Part shown: piece after piece, positions 47,601 to 58,128 of the stretch
Numbering within the stretch: position 1 is the first letter of the stretch
Layout: the number at the start of each line of letters is the position of its first letter
NCBI GenBank assembly: GCA_019054805.1
Contig: JAHQIY010000009.1
Location: 2,046,001-2,110,000, forward strand
Source: Brachionus manjavacas
Taxonomy: Eukaryota; Rotifera; Eurotatoria; Ploima; Brachionidae
Length of the DNA: 64,000 nt
Reading direction: 5' to 3'
Translations under genes and position numbers: made by a program
Notes under the pieces: generated by a model
Database searches by the model: none
Told to the model about the DNA's origin: nothing
The model's input: the letters and a program-made list of their open reading frames with translations, nothing else

Positions 47601-49711
47601 ACCGAGATTATCAACTTGAGTTTGTCTATGAGCTTAAAATAGGACTGGTTGCGCTCACCGGACGGCTTTAGGCTCGTCATTATCAAATTATTGAATAGGT
47701 GAGAGCTGAGTTTGTACAATTTTTTGATCAGCGAGTAGTCCTTGGGCGCTGCCATGGTCCAGTTGAGGTTGTTGGAGCACAGAGTGCACAAAATGTTGGT
47801 TATCGAGTTCATGGCATAGCATCTCAAATTGCTGTCCAGACTATCATCGATTAGGTATTCGAAAAATTCCACCAGACTCCGGAAGTATTTGTTGTTGAAG
47901 TTTCCATCTGGCTGGCTGAGCAGATGGGTCAAAAAGTGCGACTTCTGATTTAGAACAAAATTAATCTGCTGGACAGAATCGACCATGCCGAATTGTTCCA
48001 AGCCGTGTCTGTGCTGTTTGAGTGCGCCAAATTTGTCCATAAACTCATCGAACAAGTCCATAAAGTACACCGAATGGCTCAGACTGGGCACCAGAGGGCG
48101 CTGGTGCGAGCAAGCGCTCAAAATTGAATTGAACAGTGGCGCATTGTTGCACAAATATTCAATGGGTCCAAAGCTGTGACCATTAAATGCGCTTGGTAGA
48201 AAAAAATCGGCCATAAACTTTTCTATTAGACAATTAAACAATTTGTCATTGTTTGACCAAATGAACAAAATATTTATAAAAAAATTTTTCTCATCAAAAA
48301 AATTAAAAATTTCTTTATTTAGTGAATTTTTGTTCGAAAATATTGGCTCTATTGGAAATAGTAAAGAGTCATTAGTTAGTATATGCTGTTGAGTATAGGC
48401 CACTATTGACTCGTAGACACCCTTGGCCTGCTCCGAGTCAAACAAGTCTAAACTGCTGCACAATGAGTTTAATTTGGTTAAATTTTGATTAAATTGTATT
48501 TTGAGCAGCAATCGGCCTACGGCGCTGGTCAGTCTGGAGCTCATTTTGTTCATTTGTTCAAATTGCTTGATCAATCTTTGGTAATTGTTGTCCACAAAAT
48601 TTTCCACTGCTCTGGCTGAATTCAACACCATGTTCAACAAATTGACCAATTTGAACAGTTGATAGAAAAATCCTTGCTGCATGTAGAACAAGATCAGATC
48701 GACAACAAGTGCGGATACTTCCAAAACTTGGTCGATCACAAATCTCGGATATTTTTCATGTAGACTTTTGCACAATTTAAAAATTAAATTGTGATTTTTG
48801 ATGTCCACACTCTTGAGCATTTGGTGTATTTGACTTTTAAAGTCGGGCAAATAGTCCAGCATGTCTTGGCTCAAATTTTCGATCAGAAAAAGCAAATCGA
48901 AATTAAGGCCGTCAAGTTTGTGGCTTTTTTTTCTCATTCTGGACTCAAGGCGAAACTCAAACGGGTCAAAGACCAAATTTGCATTCTCCACTTTGACCGC
49001 CTCTTGGCCAACAATGTCCATTTCGTCCCTGCACTCGTCCAAATTCAGATAATACTTGACCAGAGACGATTCGCTTATTTCTTCCATTTCGTCCTGGAGC
49101 TCCGAGGTCTCGGTTGACTCGGTGTCACCTTTGGTCTCTTGGTGATCTTCTTCTTTGATTGTTTTAGCCATTTGCTGAGCTGGCTTTGAATATGGATGGT
49201 GTCTTTGGTGATTTCTGATCAATGGCGGAAACCTGCCATTCACAGTGCTTGCCGTGTAATTGCAACTTTGAACCACTGGAATATGGCTAAGCTGTGCCAG
49301 ACTGGGCGAGCTTTTTTGCACTTTGTTTCCGATGACTGCAATACTTAGGGACTTGTATGAGCCAGCTATGACCAGCCAATCGGTCGGAATGCTCGCACTT
49401 TTGAGAACAAAAGTGGTGTCGCGGTTATTTTCTTCAAAGTTGAGTGAGCCTAGTTTTTCTAAGCAGGAGCTTTCCAGATCCATTCTGTGTAAATTGTTGG
49501 AGAAAAAGTCCAGATGAAATTTGGAAGGATTTGTAGTGCCCAAGTGTACATTGCCGTTGCTCAATTGAATCGGACAATTGTCTGGTATGATGCGGATTTG
49601 GTCGATTAGAATGGCGTGGTCGAATTTTATGTGATCCCAGTGTAAATCGGTGGTGTTGTGACTGAAATCGTCTACGAAAAGGATTTCTTGTGATCCCGGT
49701 CCGTCTGTCAT
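44608..49711 (-). CDS. VIRMA: Protein virilizer homologue (VIRMA), m6A methyltransferase complex scaffold
   Basis: Nuclear scaffold of the m6A mRNA methylation writer (with WTAP, METTL3/14, ZC3H13, Hakai). It guides methylation and splicing. Three exons were read from splice signals: 49711-45072, 45009-44782 and 44728-44608, about 1,660 aa against about 1,812 in human. The N-terminal VIR_N domain is clear: 'EILFVDDFSHNTTDL', 'DQIRIIPDNCPI' and 'LGTTNPSKFHLDFF' within the first 90 residues. Then come an acidic linker, a long alpha-helical (armadillo-like) middle and a low-complexity tail rich in Ser, Asn, Gln and Met that ends in an RGG-like 'MRGGMRRGV' stretch. Both introns begin inside 'ATGTAA', so retention of either would stop translation at once. 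The start at 49711 puts Met 8 residues before the conserved domain. Many frames on the plus strand here are shadows. Confidence 0.93.
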
Positions 49712-50511
49712 CTAAAAAATTTTTTAATTTTCATTAGCTAAAACCTAGAGAGATATTTTCACCCAGTTTTTTTCATATGAAATAAACAAAAAAGTTTTTT
49801 ATTTTTCCTCTTTGCATGCATTTAATTGAAAGCTTTTGAAGAGAAAAAAAATTGAATTTTTTGTACGGTTATTTATGATTAAGTGTCTCAAATGTCAAAA
49901 TTAATCCAACCTTTACTCGATTGGAAATTTTGCTGACAAAATTTTAAAAATCGGGAAGACATTTTTCAGAGTTAAAATTCGTCTAAAAGAAGAATTATTC
50001 ACCTTTTTATGGTTCGATTTGGTAAAAAATTGCATTAGTTTTTTATTTAAATTTCAATTTTTTTTTAGTGTCTGTTTAATTTGTTTAAAAAATTGCAAAA
50101 AAATAGTTTATCAACTAATGGGATATTATTTTTTATTTGAAAAAAAAATAAATTTTTTTTAAAAATTATTTGTTATTGATTTTTAAATATTTTCGTATTC
50201 AAAAGTATGTTATCTTGCAGTCATAAATTATTATAAATTATTATAGCTATTAGATGAATCATTTCTGATGATTTATTCACATTATTTTTACATCAAACAC
50301 AATTCGGGAGATAAATATATTTATTTAAACAAAAATCTTTATTTAATGACAAATAAACTCAAAGCTTTTTAATTTTAAAAAAGAAAATAAGCGCTTAAAA
50401 AATTTAAAGCTATATGAGGTGAAAATTTCTTACATAAATTCTTTACAAACAGCTTCGAAAGTATCTCTGTGACTTAAAAAAATTAATTAAAAAAAAAAAC
50501 TTTTTTTTCTT
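49712..50511. other. Intergenic, VIRMA upstream region
   Basis: A+T-rich region between two minus-strand genes. It should hold the VIRMA promoter and the 3' UTR of the coiled-coil gene. No specific site is recognised. Confidence 0.5.
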
Positions 50512-51067
50512 TTAATCATACTGTTCGTTTTCATCTTTTAAATTTACAATCAGATCTAGCATTTTTTCTTTTTGTATTCTCGAATTTTGACTTGTTTCCA
50601 ACAAATTATCCATTTGTTTCAATATGTGATTACCAATTTTTTTTATTTCCTCTTGATCTTTAGCCTTGTTTAGTTCATTGACTAAATTCCGATCCAAAAG
50701 TTTTGGTTGTTGCAAATCTTTTTCGGATATGTCAAAATCTGACATTTCTTCAAAAAAAAATTTATTAAATGGAATAAAATTTGTTAATTACCATTTATTT
50801 TGCGATATAAACCATCATCAAAGTTTATCTTTATCTCATCTAATTTACTTCTCAGAGAATCGTTTATTTTGTGAGCCTGATTTAATTTTTTTACTAACTA
50901 TATAAAACAAATTAATTTTAATAAATCAATTCTAGAAATTCAAATACTTTCTTATTGTATTCTTTACACGTATAGTAGTCCAGATAAAAGCTTTTTTGTG
51001 TATCTATAGACTCTCGATCGGTTTGAACTGCTTTGTCACAAAGGTAGATTACTCTAGAACCAAGCAT
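50512..51067 (-). CDS. Small coiled-coil protein, unidentified (153 aa, three exons)
   Basis: Exons 51067-50948, 50897-50792 and 50747-50512 join in frame (120, 106 and 236 nt) with GT-AG junctions and two introns of about 50 and 44 bp. The product starts 'MLGSRVIYLCDKAVQTD'. It has a helical, charged middle ('LVKKLNQAHKINDSLRSKL') and a second helical region ending 'NLKDENEQYD'. Heptad-like spacing suggests coiled coils. No enzyme motif, signal peptide or membrane segment is present. It could be a small subunit of a structural or kinetochore-type complex, but I do not recognise the family. The exon structure and tight introns support a real gene. Confidence 0.6.
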
Positions 51068-51340
51068 GCTTAAAATGAATACGTTTTTGTTCTGCCAACG
51101 TTTATCTAAAGCATATCATTTTTTTTGAGATTTTATTAAAAATTTGAAGAATTATGCAAAATTTAAAGGATTTTCAAAGAGAGCTTTCTAAACTGTTTTT
51201 TTTGTTATGTTGTAAAACAAAAACGTTGGCTTACGGAAAAGGTAACATATGATAATTTTGTTTTATTTTCAAATCAAGAATAATTTTCTTTTTACTCTTT
51301 ACGTAATTAATTTTTAAGTAAAATTTGTCTAAAAATAAAC

Positions 51341-51423
51341 TGCCAGGGATGGGGATCGAACCCATGCTCACGTTCGTGAATTGGATCTTAAGTCCAACGC
51401 CTTAACCACTCGGCCACCCGGGC
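51341..51423 (-). tRNA. tRNA-Leu (anticodon TAA)
   Basis: On the minus strand the sequence folds as a class II tRNA. It has acceptor GCCCGGG/CCCTGGC, box A TGGCCGAGTGG, anticodon stem TTGGA/TCCAA with loop CTTAAGA (anticodon TAA), a long variable arm TCACG-AA-CGTGA typical of Leu, and a T arm with box B GGTTCGATCCC. The discriminator base is A at 51341. The acceptor stem has one C-U mismatch at its fourth pair. No intron. It is probably functional. Confidence 0.9.
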
Positions 51424-52034
51424 TTCGATTATTTATCTATAATTGACTTAACTAGCTTTCACATTTTTTTAGTAAAATAAAATATCTAAAATATAAATGT
51501 TTTATTAATATTAAACGCAAATTTATAATTAATAAAATTAAATTCTATTCAATGTTTCCAATTATCTTTATTAATTTTTAATTATTTCTAAGAAAACAAA
51601 TTTATGATAATTTGTTAAAAAAGTACAAAAAATATAGTTTTTATTTTTAAAAATATTTTTTATTCGACATTCAAAATTCTGGTCATCAGAACCAATTATG
51701 AACAATATGAAAAGGTAAAGTAAAAATGCCAATTCCAATTCAACTCATTCAAATTTGAAGTTTTCTTGATTTTTTGCTCTAAAATAAGGGACCTAAACTA
51801 TTAAGAAATTTTGAAAAATGCTTAATTAATTAAAAAAAAAGTGTGATCAATGCAGAATTAATGATTTTAATATTAACAACGATCATTTCCAATTTTTGCT
51901 CTGAGAGCAGTATAGATAATTGAGTAATAACAAAAAATAGGATCAAAACAAATCTCAGATTTTAATTAATTTTTAGTTTTTAAGCAAATTGTGGGAACCA
52001 AATCAATTCAGTTTGAATTTTATGAAAAGCTTTA
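51424..52034. other. Intergenic A+T-rich
   Basis: No gene or repeat that I can support. Confidence 0.5.
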
Positions 52035-52687
52035 CAGTACTGCAATGATAAACTGTTTTTACGAAATTCTACGTAATTTTACGAAAATTTTAGTAAGTTT
52101 TTGTAAATATAAAAAGGGCCAAAAAAGCTAAAAAAAATGGAATTTTTCTCTTTTTTTAAGAAAATTAAAAAGAAAATTGAAAAAAAAAGATTACAAAATT
52201 TTACGTAAATTTTTATTTTAAAAAACGCGAAAAATGGTAAATTTTAGTAAAAAAACGAAAAAAAAAATCGTTAAAATAAACACATCTACAATTACAAAAA
52301 CTTTTAGCACATTCCATAACAATTCAATTGAGTTAATATCCCAAAAAAGTTCGATAATGAGTTGATTATACACCAGGACAATGACCCAGAACAAAAATCA
52401 TTGTTATGTTCATCCTTTTTAAAAATAAATAACCTTTTATTTACTAAAATTGATCATATAGATAAATAATCTAGTATTAAAAAGATAAAATCACCTTCGA
52501 AATCACCAGCTATTAACCCAATTGAATTTTTATAGAATGAGCTAAAAGTTTTTGTATGATAAAAAATTTACGTAAAATTATGTAATTTTTTTTTTCAATT
52601 TTCATTTTAATTTTCTAAAAAAAAGAGAAAAATTCCCATTAAATCGGCATTTTATCAGCTTTTTTGGCTTTTCTTGATTCCACACTG
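52035..52687 (+). mobile_element. Tc1/mariner-like relic with long inverted repeats
   Basis: The centre (52356-52560, plus strand) encodes the C-terminal part of a Tc1/mariner transposase: 'IHQDNDPEQKS' (second catalytic Asp) and 'SPAINPIEFL' followed by a stop. It is flanked by inverted repeats of about 100 bp: 52117-52220 against 52560-52672, each with 'gccaaaaaagct', 'aatttttctcttttttt' and 'tttacgtaaa'. The outer end TA-CAGTACTGC resembles the insertion at 25038. Most of the transposase is missing. Confidence 0.65.
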
Positions 52688-52999
52688 TGGAGTAGGATTT
52701 TGAATTCGTAAGTGCTTTTTTATTTTTGTATTTTTTTGAAAAGTATTTAAATTTTTATTAAAAAAGTTTATTATTGATCATTTTTGAAGCATTTCTTCTT
52801 TCTTTCTCTCTTTAAATAGTTTTTAAGTAATAAAACTCGTTTCGTCATTTTTCATTCAAAGAAAAAAATTCAAATTTTACATAGTAAAGTTCATAAATAT
52901 TATTATTAATCATAATAATCAAGCTCATAATTCATAATATAGTTTGAATACAAATAACAAAAATAATAATAACAAATAAAAATTAATGACCATCAATTA

Positions 53000-53768
53000 A
53001 TGGACTGACAAAAAAATTAAATTTTACTGACAAAAAAGACTAAATCTACTGACAAAAAAACTAAATATGATGACAAATAAATTAATTGATAAAATAATTA
53101 TTTGAGTGACAAAAATACTTTTTTGACTAATTAATTATTTTTACAACAAATTAATGATTTTGAGGTCACAATAAAAATCAAAATCTTGAACTATATATAT
53201 ATTTTTTTTTTTTTTTATCTAATTTTATTAACTTTAATTTTATTTTTATATTATTTTTTATTTTTTTTTTTATTTATTCTGAAGGAACTTTAGCTCGGTA
53301 CAGAAAACAAATAAATAAAAATAAATAATATAGCACCAAAATCAAAAGGAAGCCCCAGACGATTATGGCAAACCGTTTTGTCCAAATCTAATCATCAAGC
53401 TAGAGTCAATTATGAGAAAACGACACAATTCAGTTCATTCCTTACAATCTTAGAGAATTAAATTACTAAATAGCTTTTCTTTTTTTTCCATATTCACTCC
53501 TTGTGAAGCATAGGGTCATTTCTTTCGATTTCCACTCAAGTCGAACTAAATAGCTTAATAAGAACTAAAAGAAAATAAAATAAAAATGAATAAAATTTTG
53601 TCAGTGCAAAATTATTAAATAGTCATCTCAATATATATATATATTTGTCAGTCGTTTAGTTTTTTTTGTCAGAATAATTAGTTTTTTATTGTCAGCTAAA
53701 ATAGATTAAATTAGTCACCACTTTTAGTTATTTTTGTCATCTTAAAAAAATTAAATTTGTCACCCCCA
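53000..53768. repeat. Foldback element with inverted TGACAAAAAA arrays
   Basis: The left end (53005-53125) repeats 'tgacaaaaaaactaaa' every 25-30 bases. The right end (53640-53768) has the same motif in reverse ('tttttgtcag'), about as many times. Between them is a plus-oriented LINE 3' fragment (53206-53335). No coding sequence is recognised. Such subterminal arrays suit transposase binding sites of a non-autonomous DNA element. Confidence 0.55.
53206..53335 (+). mobile_element. LINE 3'-end copy
   Basis: Contains 'attaactttaattttat', 'ttctgaaggaactttagctc' and 'ggtacagaaaacaaataaat', matching the 3' UTR of the LINE at 38473-42496. It is a short, dead-on-arrival insertion. Confidence 0.7.
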
Positions 53769-54079
53769 AAAGATTTAAGCCAAAATAAATACTAATAAAA
53801 AAATTTCTAAAATTTTTTTTAAAAATAAAAATTGTTTTTAATTTTAATTTTACAAAATACATAATTCCTTTTTTTCAAAATATTACACTCAAATAGAATA
53901 GGTTATTTATTAAGATTTAGAAAAGAAAAACAATTTAATTGCTTCAAATCATTCAAATGCAATTTCGAACGCAAAAATAGATAAAGGAGAATTTTTTCTT
54001 TATCTCTCGGATTCTCGACAAAATTATTCGCATAATCCTTTATTTGTGAAATAATTTAATCTTTTTTGTAGATTATTAT

Positions 54080-54180
54080 TTAAATATTTATTTGTTGATC
54101 TGTGCCGAAGCTCATTCAGATAAAAATATTTAAAATAAAATTAAAATAAGTTAAAATATAATACAAAAGAAAATTAAATT
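54080..54180 (-). mobile_element. LINE 3'-end copy, diverged
   Basis: Minus-strand 'tctgaatgagcttcggcac' (54120-54102) is a diverged version of the same terminal hairpin, beside a TAAA-type tail. Confidence 0.45.
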
Positions 54181-54444
54181 ACTAATAATGCTTAAATTCG
54201 ATAAACTTTGATTTAAAATTCACCGGTTTGACAATAAAAAAAAAACAGAATGACCAAGTCATACCGCTTCAAGTTTTTTGTTAATTTAAAAAAGTCTATT
54301 CGAGAAAGTTAAAAAGTAAAGTTAAATATCAAAGGTTTTGTGATACATCATTTTGAGTTTAAAGAATAAAATTTAAAATTTTTTGAAAATTTTTCAAATC
54401 TGCCGAAAGAAAAGTCAAATTCATTTGAAACTTTTAATTTTTAT

Positions 54445-54605
54445 TAATTAATTTATTTTATTTATTTATTTGTTTTCTGTACCGAGCTAAAGCTCCTTCA
54501 GAATAAATTAAAAATAAAATAAAAAAAATAAAATAAAAATAAAATTAAAGTTAATAAAATTAGATAAAAAAAAAGGATTAAAATAGAGTAAATAAGCTAA
54601 AAAAA
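54445..54605 (-). mobile_element. LINE 3'-end copy
   Basis: About 150 bp nearly identical to 38475-38660: (TAAA)n tail, 'ttctgtaccgagct', 'aaagctccttcagaataa', then 'attaaagttaataaaat'. It is a severely 5'-truncated copy of the nested LINE family. Confidence 0.75.
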
Positions 54606-54840
54606 TTAAAGTTGAAAACTAATGACTTTTTTAACTAATTTTTATAAGCAAATCAATTAATTAATTCTAAATTAAGCTTTAAAAAAACATATTACATTTT
54701 TGTTTAACTATTTTTGTCCTTGTACATTTTCTATCTTTCTAATTCTAGACAACTTAAGTGATACACATAAAACTTTGTGGCTAACTTGTTTAATCAACTT
54801 AATTAGTTTAATTAACTTTCTTTACATTCTTATTTACTAT

Positions 54841-54905
54841 ATTTTTTTATAAATTTATTCTGAAAGAGCTCTAGCTCGGTACCGAAAACAAATAAATAAA
54901 AAAAA
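54841..54905 (+). mobile_element. LINE 3'-end copy, very short
   Basis: 'ttctgaaagagctctagctc' then 'ggtaccgaaaacaaataaat': terminal hairpin plus tail of the same LINE family, plus orientation. Confidence 0.65.
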
Positions 54906-55299
54906 ATAATGATCAAGTGACGACTGTCAAGACTTTTTTTCAAATTTTCTTAAACAAAAGTCGAATTTAAAAGTTAATAATTAAGAGAGTCAGTATTCCA
55001 AAGGTTTTGTTTAATAACAAACTTTTAAGACTCTTGTCAATATAAATGGATGCTTTAAATAAAGGACTGAGTACAAGTAGTAAACAAAAATATTCATTCA
55101 ACTAAAAGAACGTTAAAAAAAGAACAACAAATACAACCACAGAAACAAATGTTAAAAGTCAAAATTTACCTAGGTAAATTTTAAGCTATCTAATCAACTT
55201 CAGCGACCAAATTAATCGAAAATTTGAAAAATAATTGATCTTGATTTTATTTTTTTTCCTAATTCTAAAAATTTAATTTTTATAATTAATTATCTTTGA

Positions 55300-55615
55300 A
55301 ATTGTGATGAGGACATCACTGTGTATGTACTCGGTTCGCTGTGCAGTTGCATGCACTCGTCTGAATCAGTAGACGAGCCACATGTTGTATGCATTTTGCG
55401 CTTATTACGCTTGCGACATGATAATGTTGCTTGCGCATTATGCGGCTAGCAGTTAATGCAAATTGCTAAATTTGCATTAATTTGCATTTTTTTAATATGT
55501 ATTTTTATATACATATTTCTTTTTATATACATAATGTGATTTGTATTTCCGCCCGGTGTCCAGTCTACGACGACAACCGGGCCCGGTTTTCTTTTTAGAT
55601 TAAATAAATAAATAT
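55300..55615 (+). repeat. G+C-richer repeat ending in hairpin and TAAA tail
   Basis: This island stands out from the A+T-rich surroundings. It has several short inverted repeats (for example 'actcgtctg'/'cagtagacgag', 'gcgcttattacgcttgcg'). It ends with 'cccggtgtccag' facing 'caaccgggcccgg' (55550-55588) and then 'taaataaataaata'. A terminal hairpin followed by a short A-rich repeat tail is a LINE or SINE 3' end. It belongs to another family than the CTGAAGGAGC elements. No coding frame. Confidence 0.5.
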
Positions 55616-56207
55616 TAGTGAACCCTAAATTATTCTTAGTTGTTAACTTTATTTCAGAAATAAAATATTTTTTGTCAAAAAATTATTTAAAAAATGTGAA
55701 AAAAATTTTAAGATACTTTTTGTGTGCCATTTTTATTCTACACCATTACAAGCTAATCTGCTCATTTGAAAGAATATTTTAATTAATTGACAAGTATTCA
55801 CTTTTTTTTTGTTTCTTTAAAATAAATAAAAAGAGAAAAGTAGTTTTCTGATGCTCATATTATTTTTTTTTCCCAACTTATCATTGCTTTGATTATTTTT
55901 TATATTTCTCATCTTACAACTTACTTCAAATTTAAAATATTTTCAAAATGTTTTAAAATTATTTAATTTTATTTTTTTTTCTGAAGAAGCTTATTCTCGA
56001 ACAAAAACACTAAAAAAGAATAAAAATAAGTTTAAAAATTTATTTAAAAAACAACCTAGACTTTTTGGCTAACTTGCTTTAAACAACATCAATATTTGTC
56101 TCAAAAAATTCAATAGGACAACCTAAAAAAACTTTTATCACCTAAAAAACAGAATTATTGATTTATCTTTTAAGAAAACAAATTTTTTAAAATTTCAATC
56201 GTTGCTA
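55616..56207. other. Intergenic, 3' flank of DEG/ENaC gene
   Basis: A+T-rich. 'tctgaagaagcttattctcg' near 55979-55998 is a weak match to the LINE terminal hairpin. No gene is seen. Confidence 0.45.
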
Positions 56208-57641
56208 TCATTTTATAAAAATCAAATTATTTGATTGTCTGATTTTTTTTAAGTTCTTAATTTCAAAAAAGAATAAAATTAAAAACTCTAAAATTTCAAT
56301 AAAAGTTAGAAGACTTATTCCTAAAAACAAGCCTCCAATTCCGCCAATACTTGATAATAAATCTACAAAACTCATTGTGGGAGATTCGCTTATTTGAGTG
56401 TATCCAAGACTTTCAAAATAAATATTCACTATTGCAATGTCGTCAAATGTGGCATTTTCATTCAAATTAATTTTATCCTCACCTTCATATCTTTGATTGA
56501 GCTCTTTGTATGTTGATGCTGAAAAATGATTAATCGAAACTGTTTTATCAAACCACATACCAGAACATTCTTTTGGACAGTCTTCAAAACAATCTTTGAA
56601 ATTTCTTTCATTTCTAAAAAAAATAGATAAACAATTGAGTTGAGATTTATTTTTGCACTCGGTCGATTCCAAATAATTAAGATAACTCGTGTCATAGCAT
56701 CCACAAGCTTGTATCATAAGAATTTGAAGGCATTGGTAATAACAAGAAATTTGTGAATACAAGTCCGAATATTTGTGAACTAATTTGTAAGCTTGTGACT
56801 CAAAATAATTAGGATCATTAGTGTTTTTATCACAATCACTGTACGGCTTAGTCTCTAATTCATAGAAAGTTCTTGAAATTGCAATATTTGATTCTGTCTT
56901 TGAAGGAGCTGTTACCGGACTAACCATCATCGGGTAGGTTGTTTGATTGTGAATCAATATAAAAGTTCCTGAGTTCGGATTAAGAAATTTTAAATTGTCT
57001 GGAACATTTAAATTCAAAATTAGTCTCAATCCTCCAATTCTTTCTGGAGCTATTGAATTTTTTAGATCAATCTTGCTCCCATTTGAATTAAATCCGGAAT
57101 TGAATTGAAAGCAATTTCCGTAGTTGGGATGCAAAAAAAATTTGAACTCAGAAGAGTTACAAGGGCTAAATCCAAAATAACATCCCACTAAAAGCTTTTC
57201 AATTTTGTCACCATAAAGTTCTTTAGATTTCGCATAAAACTCTGAGCTTTTGGCATGGTTTCTATAAAAATATTCATAAAGACCTGATAAAGGACTTGTT
57301 TCTAAAGTGTGGTTTTCAAAACCTTTGGAAAAGTTGACTGAAAAATCTGAAGTAAAAAAGTTCATGTTGCATATTGTTACTGTTGGAAAAATGGCTTTGT
57401 ATTGATTTATTATTCTTGTTTTTGTGACCACTTCATATTTAAAAAAATTCACGATATTTTGACTAATCATTAAAGCACATAATCCTGTTGATACAAGGCA
57501 GAAAAAAATCCACATCATTCTTACAAAGAGATTTTTGGACCTTAAAATATTCGGAAACCCGTGAATAGTTGATGAAAGCAAGCTATCACAAAAAGTGTCC
57601 AATATTTTTTTTTGATGAGACTCAGGTTTTTTCAAATCCAT
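56208..57641 (-). CDS. DEG/ENaC (amiloride-sensitive-type) sodium channel subunit
   Basis: A 477-aa plasma-membrane cation channel subunit of the degenerin/ENaC/ASIC family. The cytosolic N-terminus has the conserved His-Gly gating motif ('TIHGFPNI'). TM1 lies at about residues 42-66 ('MMWIFFCLVSTGLCALMI'). The large extracellular domain has 'FPTVTICNMN' and many cysteines, including 'ACGCYDTSYL' and 'CFEDCPKEC', typical of the palm/thumb region. TM2 is at about residues 430-458, with the selectivity-filter-like 'GLFLGISLLTFIEILEF' (G-x-S). It is a single-exon gene with start at 57641 and a length close to invertebrate family members (about 450-550). Substrate ion selectivity and gating ligand (peptide, acid or mechanical) cannot be told from sequence. 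It is isolated, with repeats on both sides. Confidence 0.9.
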   Translation of the reverse strand: MDLKKPESHQKKILDTFCDSLLSSTIHGFPNILRSKNLFVRMMWIFFCLVSTGLCALMISQNIVNFFKYEVVTKTRIINQYKAIFPTVTICNMNFFTSDFSVNFSKGFENHTLETSPLSGLYEYFYRNHAKSSEFYAKSKELYGDKIEKLLVGCYFGFSPCNSSEFKFFLHPNYGNCFQFNSGFNSNGSKIDLKNSIAPERIGGLRLILNLNVPDNLKFLNPNSGTFILIHNQTTYPMMVSPVTAPSKTESNIAISRTFYELETKPYSDCDKNTNDPNYFESQAYKLVHKYSDLYSQISCYYQCLQILMIQACGCYDTSYLNYLESTECKNKSQLNCLSIFFRNERNFKDCFEDCPKECSGMWFDKTVSINHFSASTYKELNQRYEGEDKINLNENATFDDIAIVNIYFESLGYTQISESPTMSFVDLLSSIGGIGGLFLGISLLTFIEILEFLILFFFEIKNLKKIRQSNNLIFIK

Positions 57642-58128
57642 TTTTTAGCTTTTCTTTTCTGCGTTAGTTCTCAAATGTAATAAAAAAAATTGATATCCGT
57701 ATAGAAAGTTGGCTTTTTTTATATTTTTGAAAACTTTAAATGTTTAAAGGAACAAACTTAATGTAAATAAAAAAGAAGAAAGTGTCAGACAAACATTTTA
57801 TTTTCAAAGCTTTTAAAAATAATTAGAAAATTGATTAAACAAATATATTTAAGAAGTAATCCTTTTTTTTTTCCTTAAAGGAAATGTGAAAATGATATTT
57901 TAATCAATAATTTAAAGAAAGTCTTAGTACAAGCTTTCGTAACTATTTTATAATTGAAAAATATCAGAATTTTTTTTATTGTTTATCCGTGCCGAGCTAT
58001 AGCTTCTAAAGCTCAAAAATAAATCGAAAAATAAAGACCATTGTGGCCGAGAAAATTGAATAGACTTCATTTCAAAGAAGATAAAGTTGGAACAAATAGA
58101 AGGACCTATAGACAATGAACTTGTTGTA
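57642..58128. other. Intergenic, with LINE 3' remnant
   Basis: Upstream of the channel gene. 'tccgtgccgagctatagctt' at about 57985-58004 is a diverged minus-oriented copy of the LINE terminal hairpin. Nothing else is supported. Confidence 0.4.
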
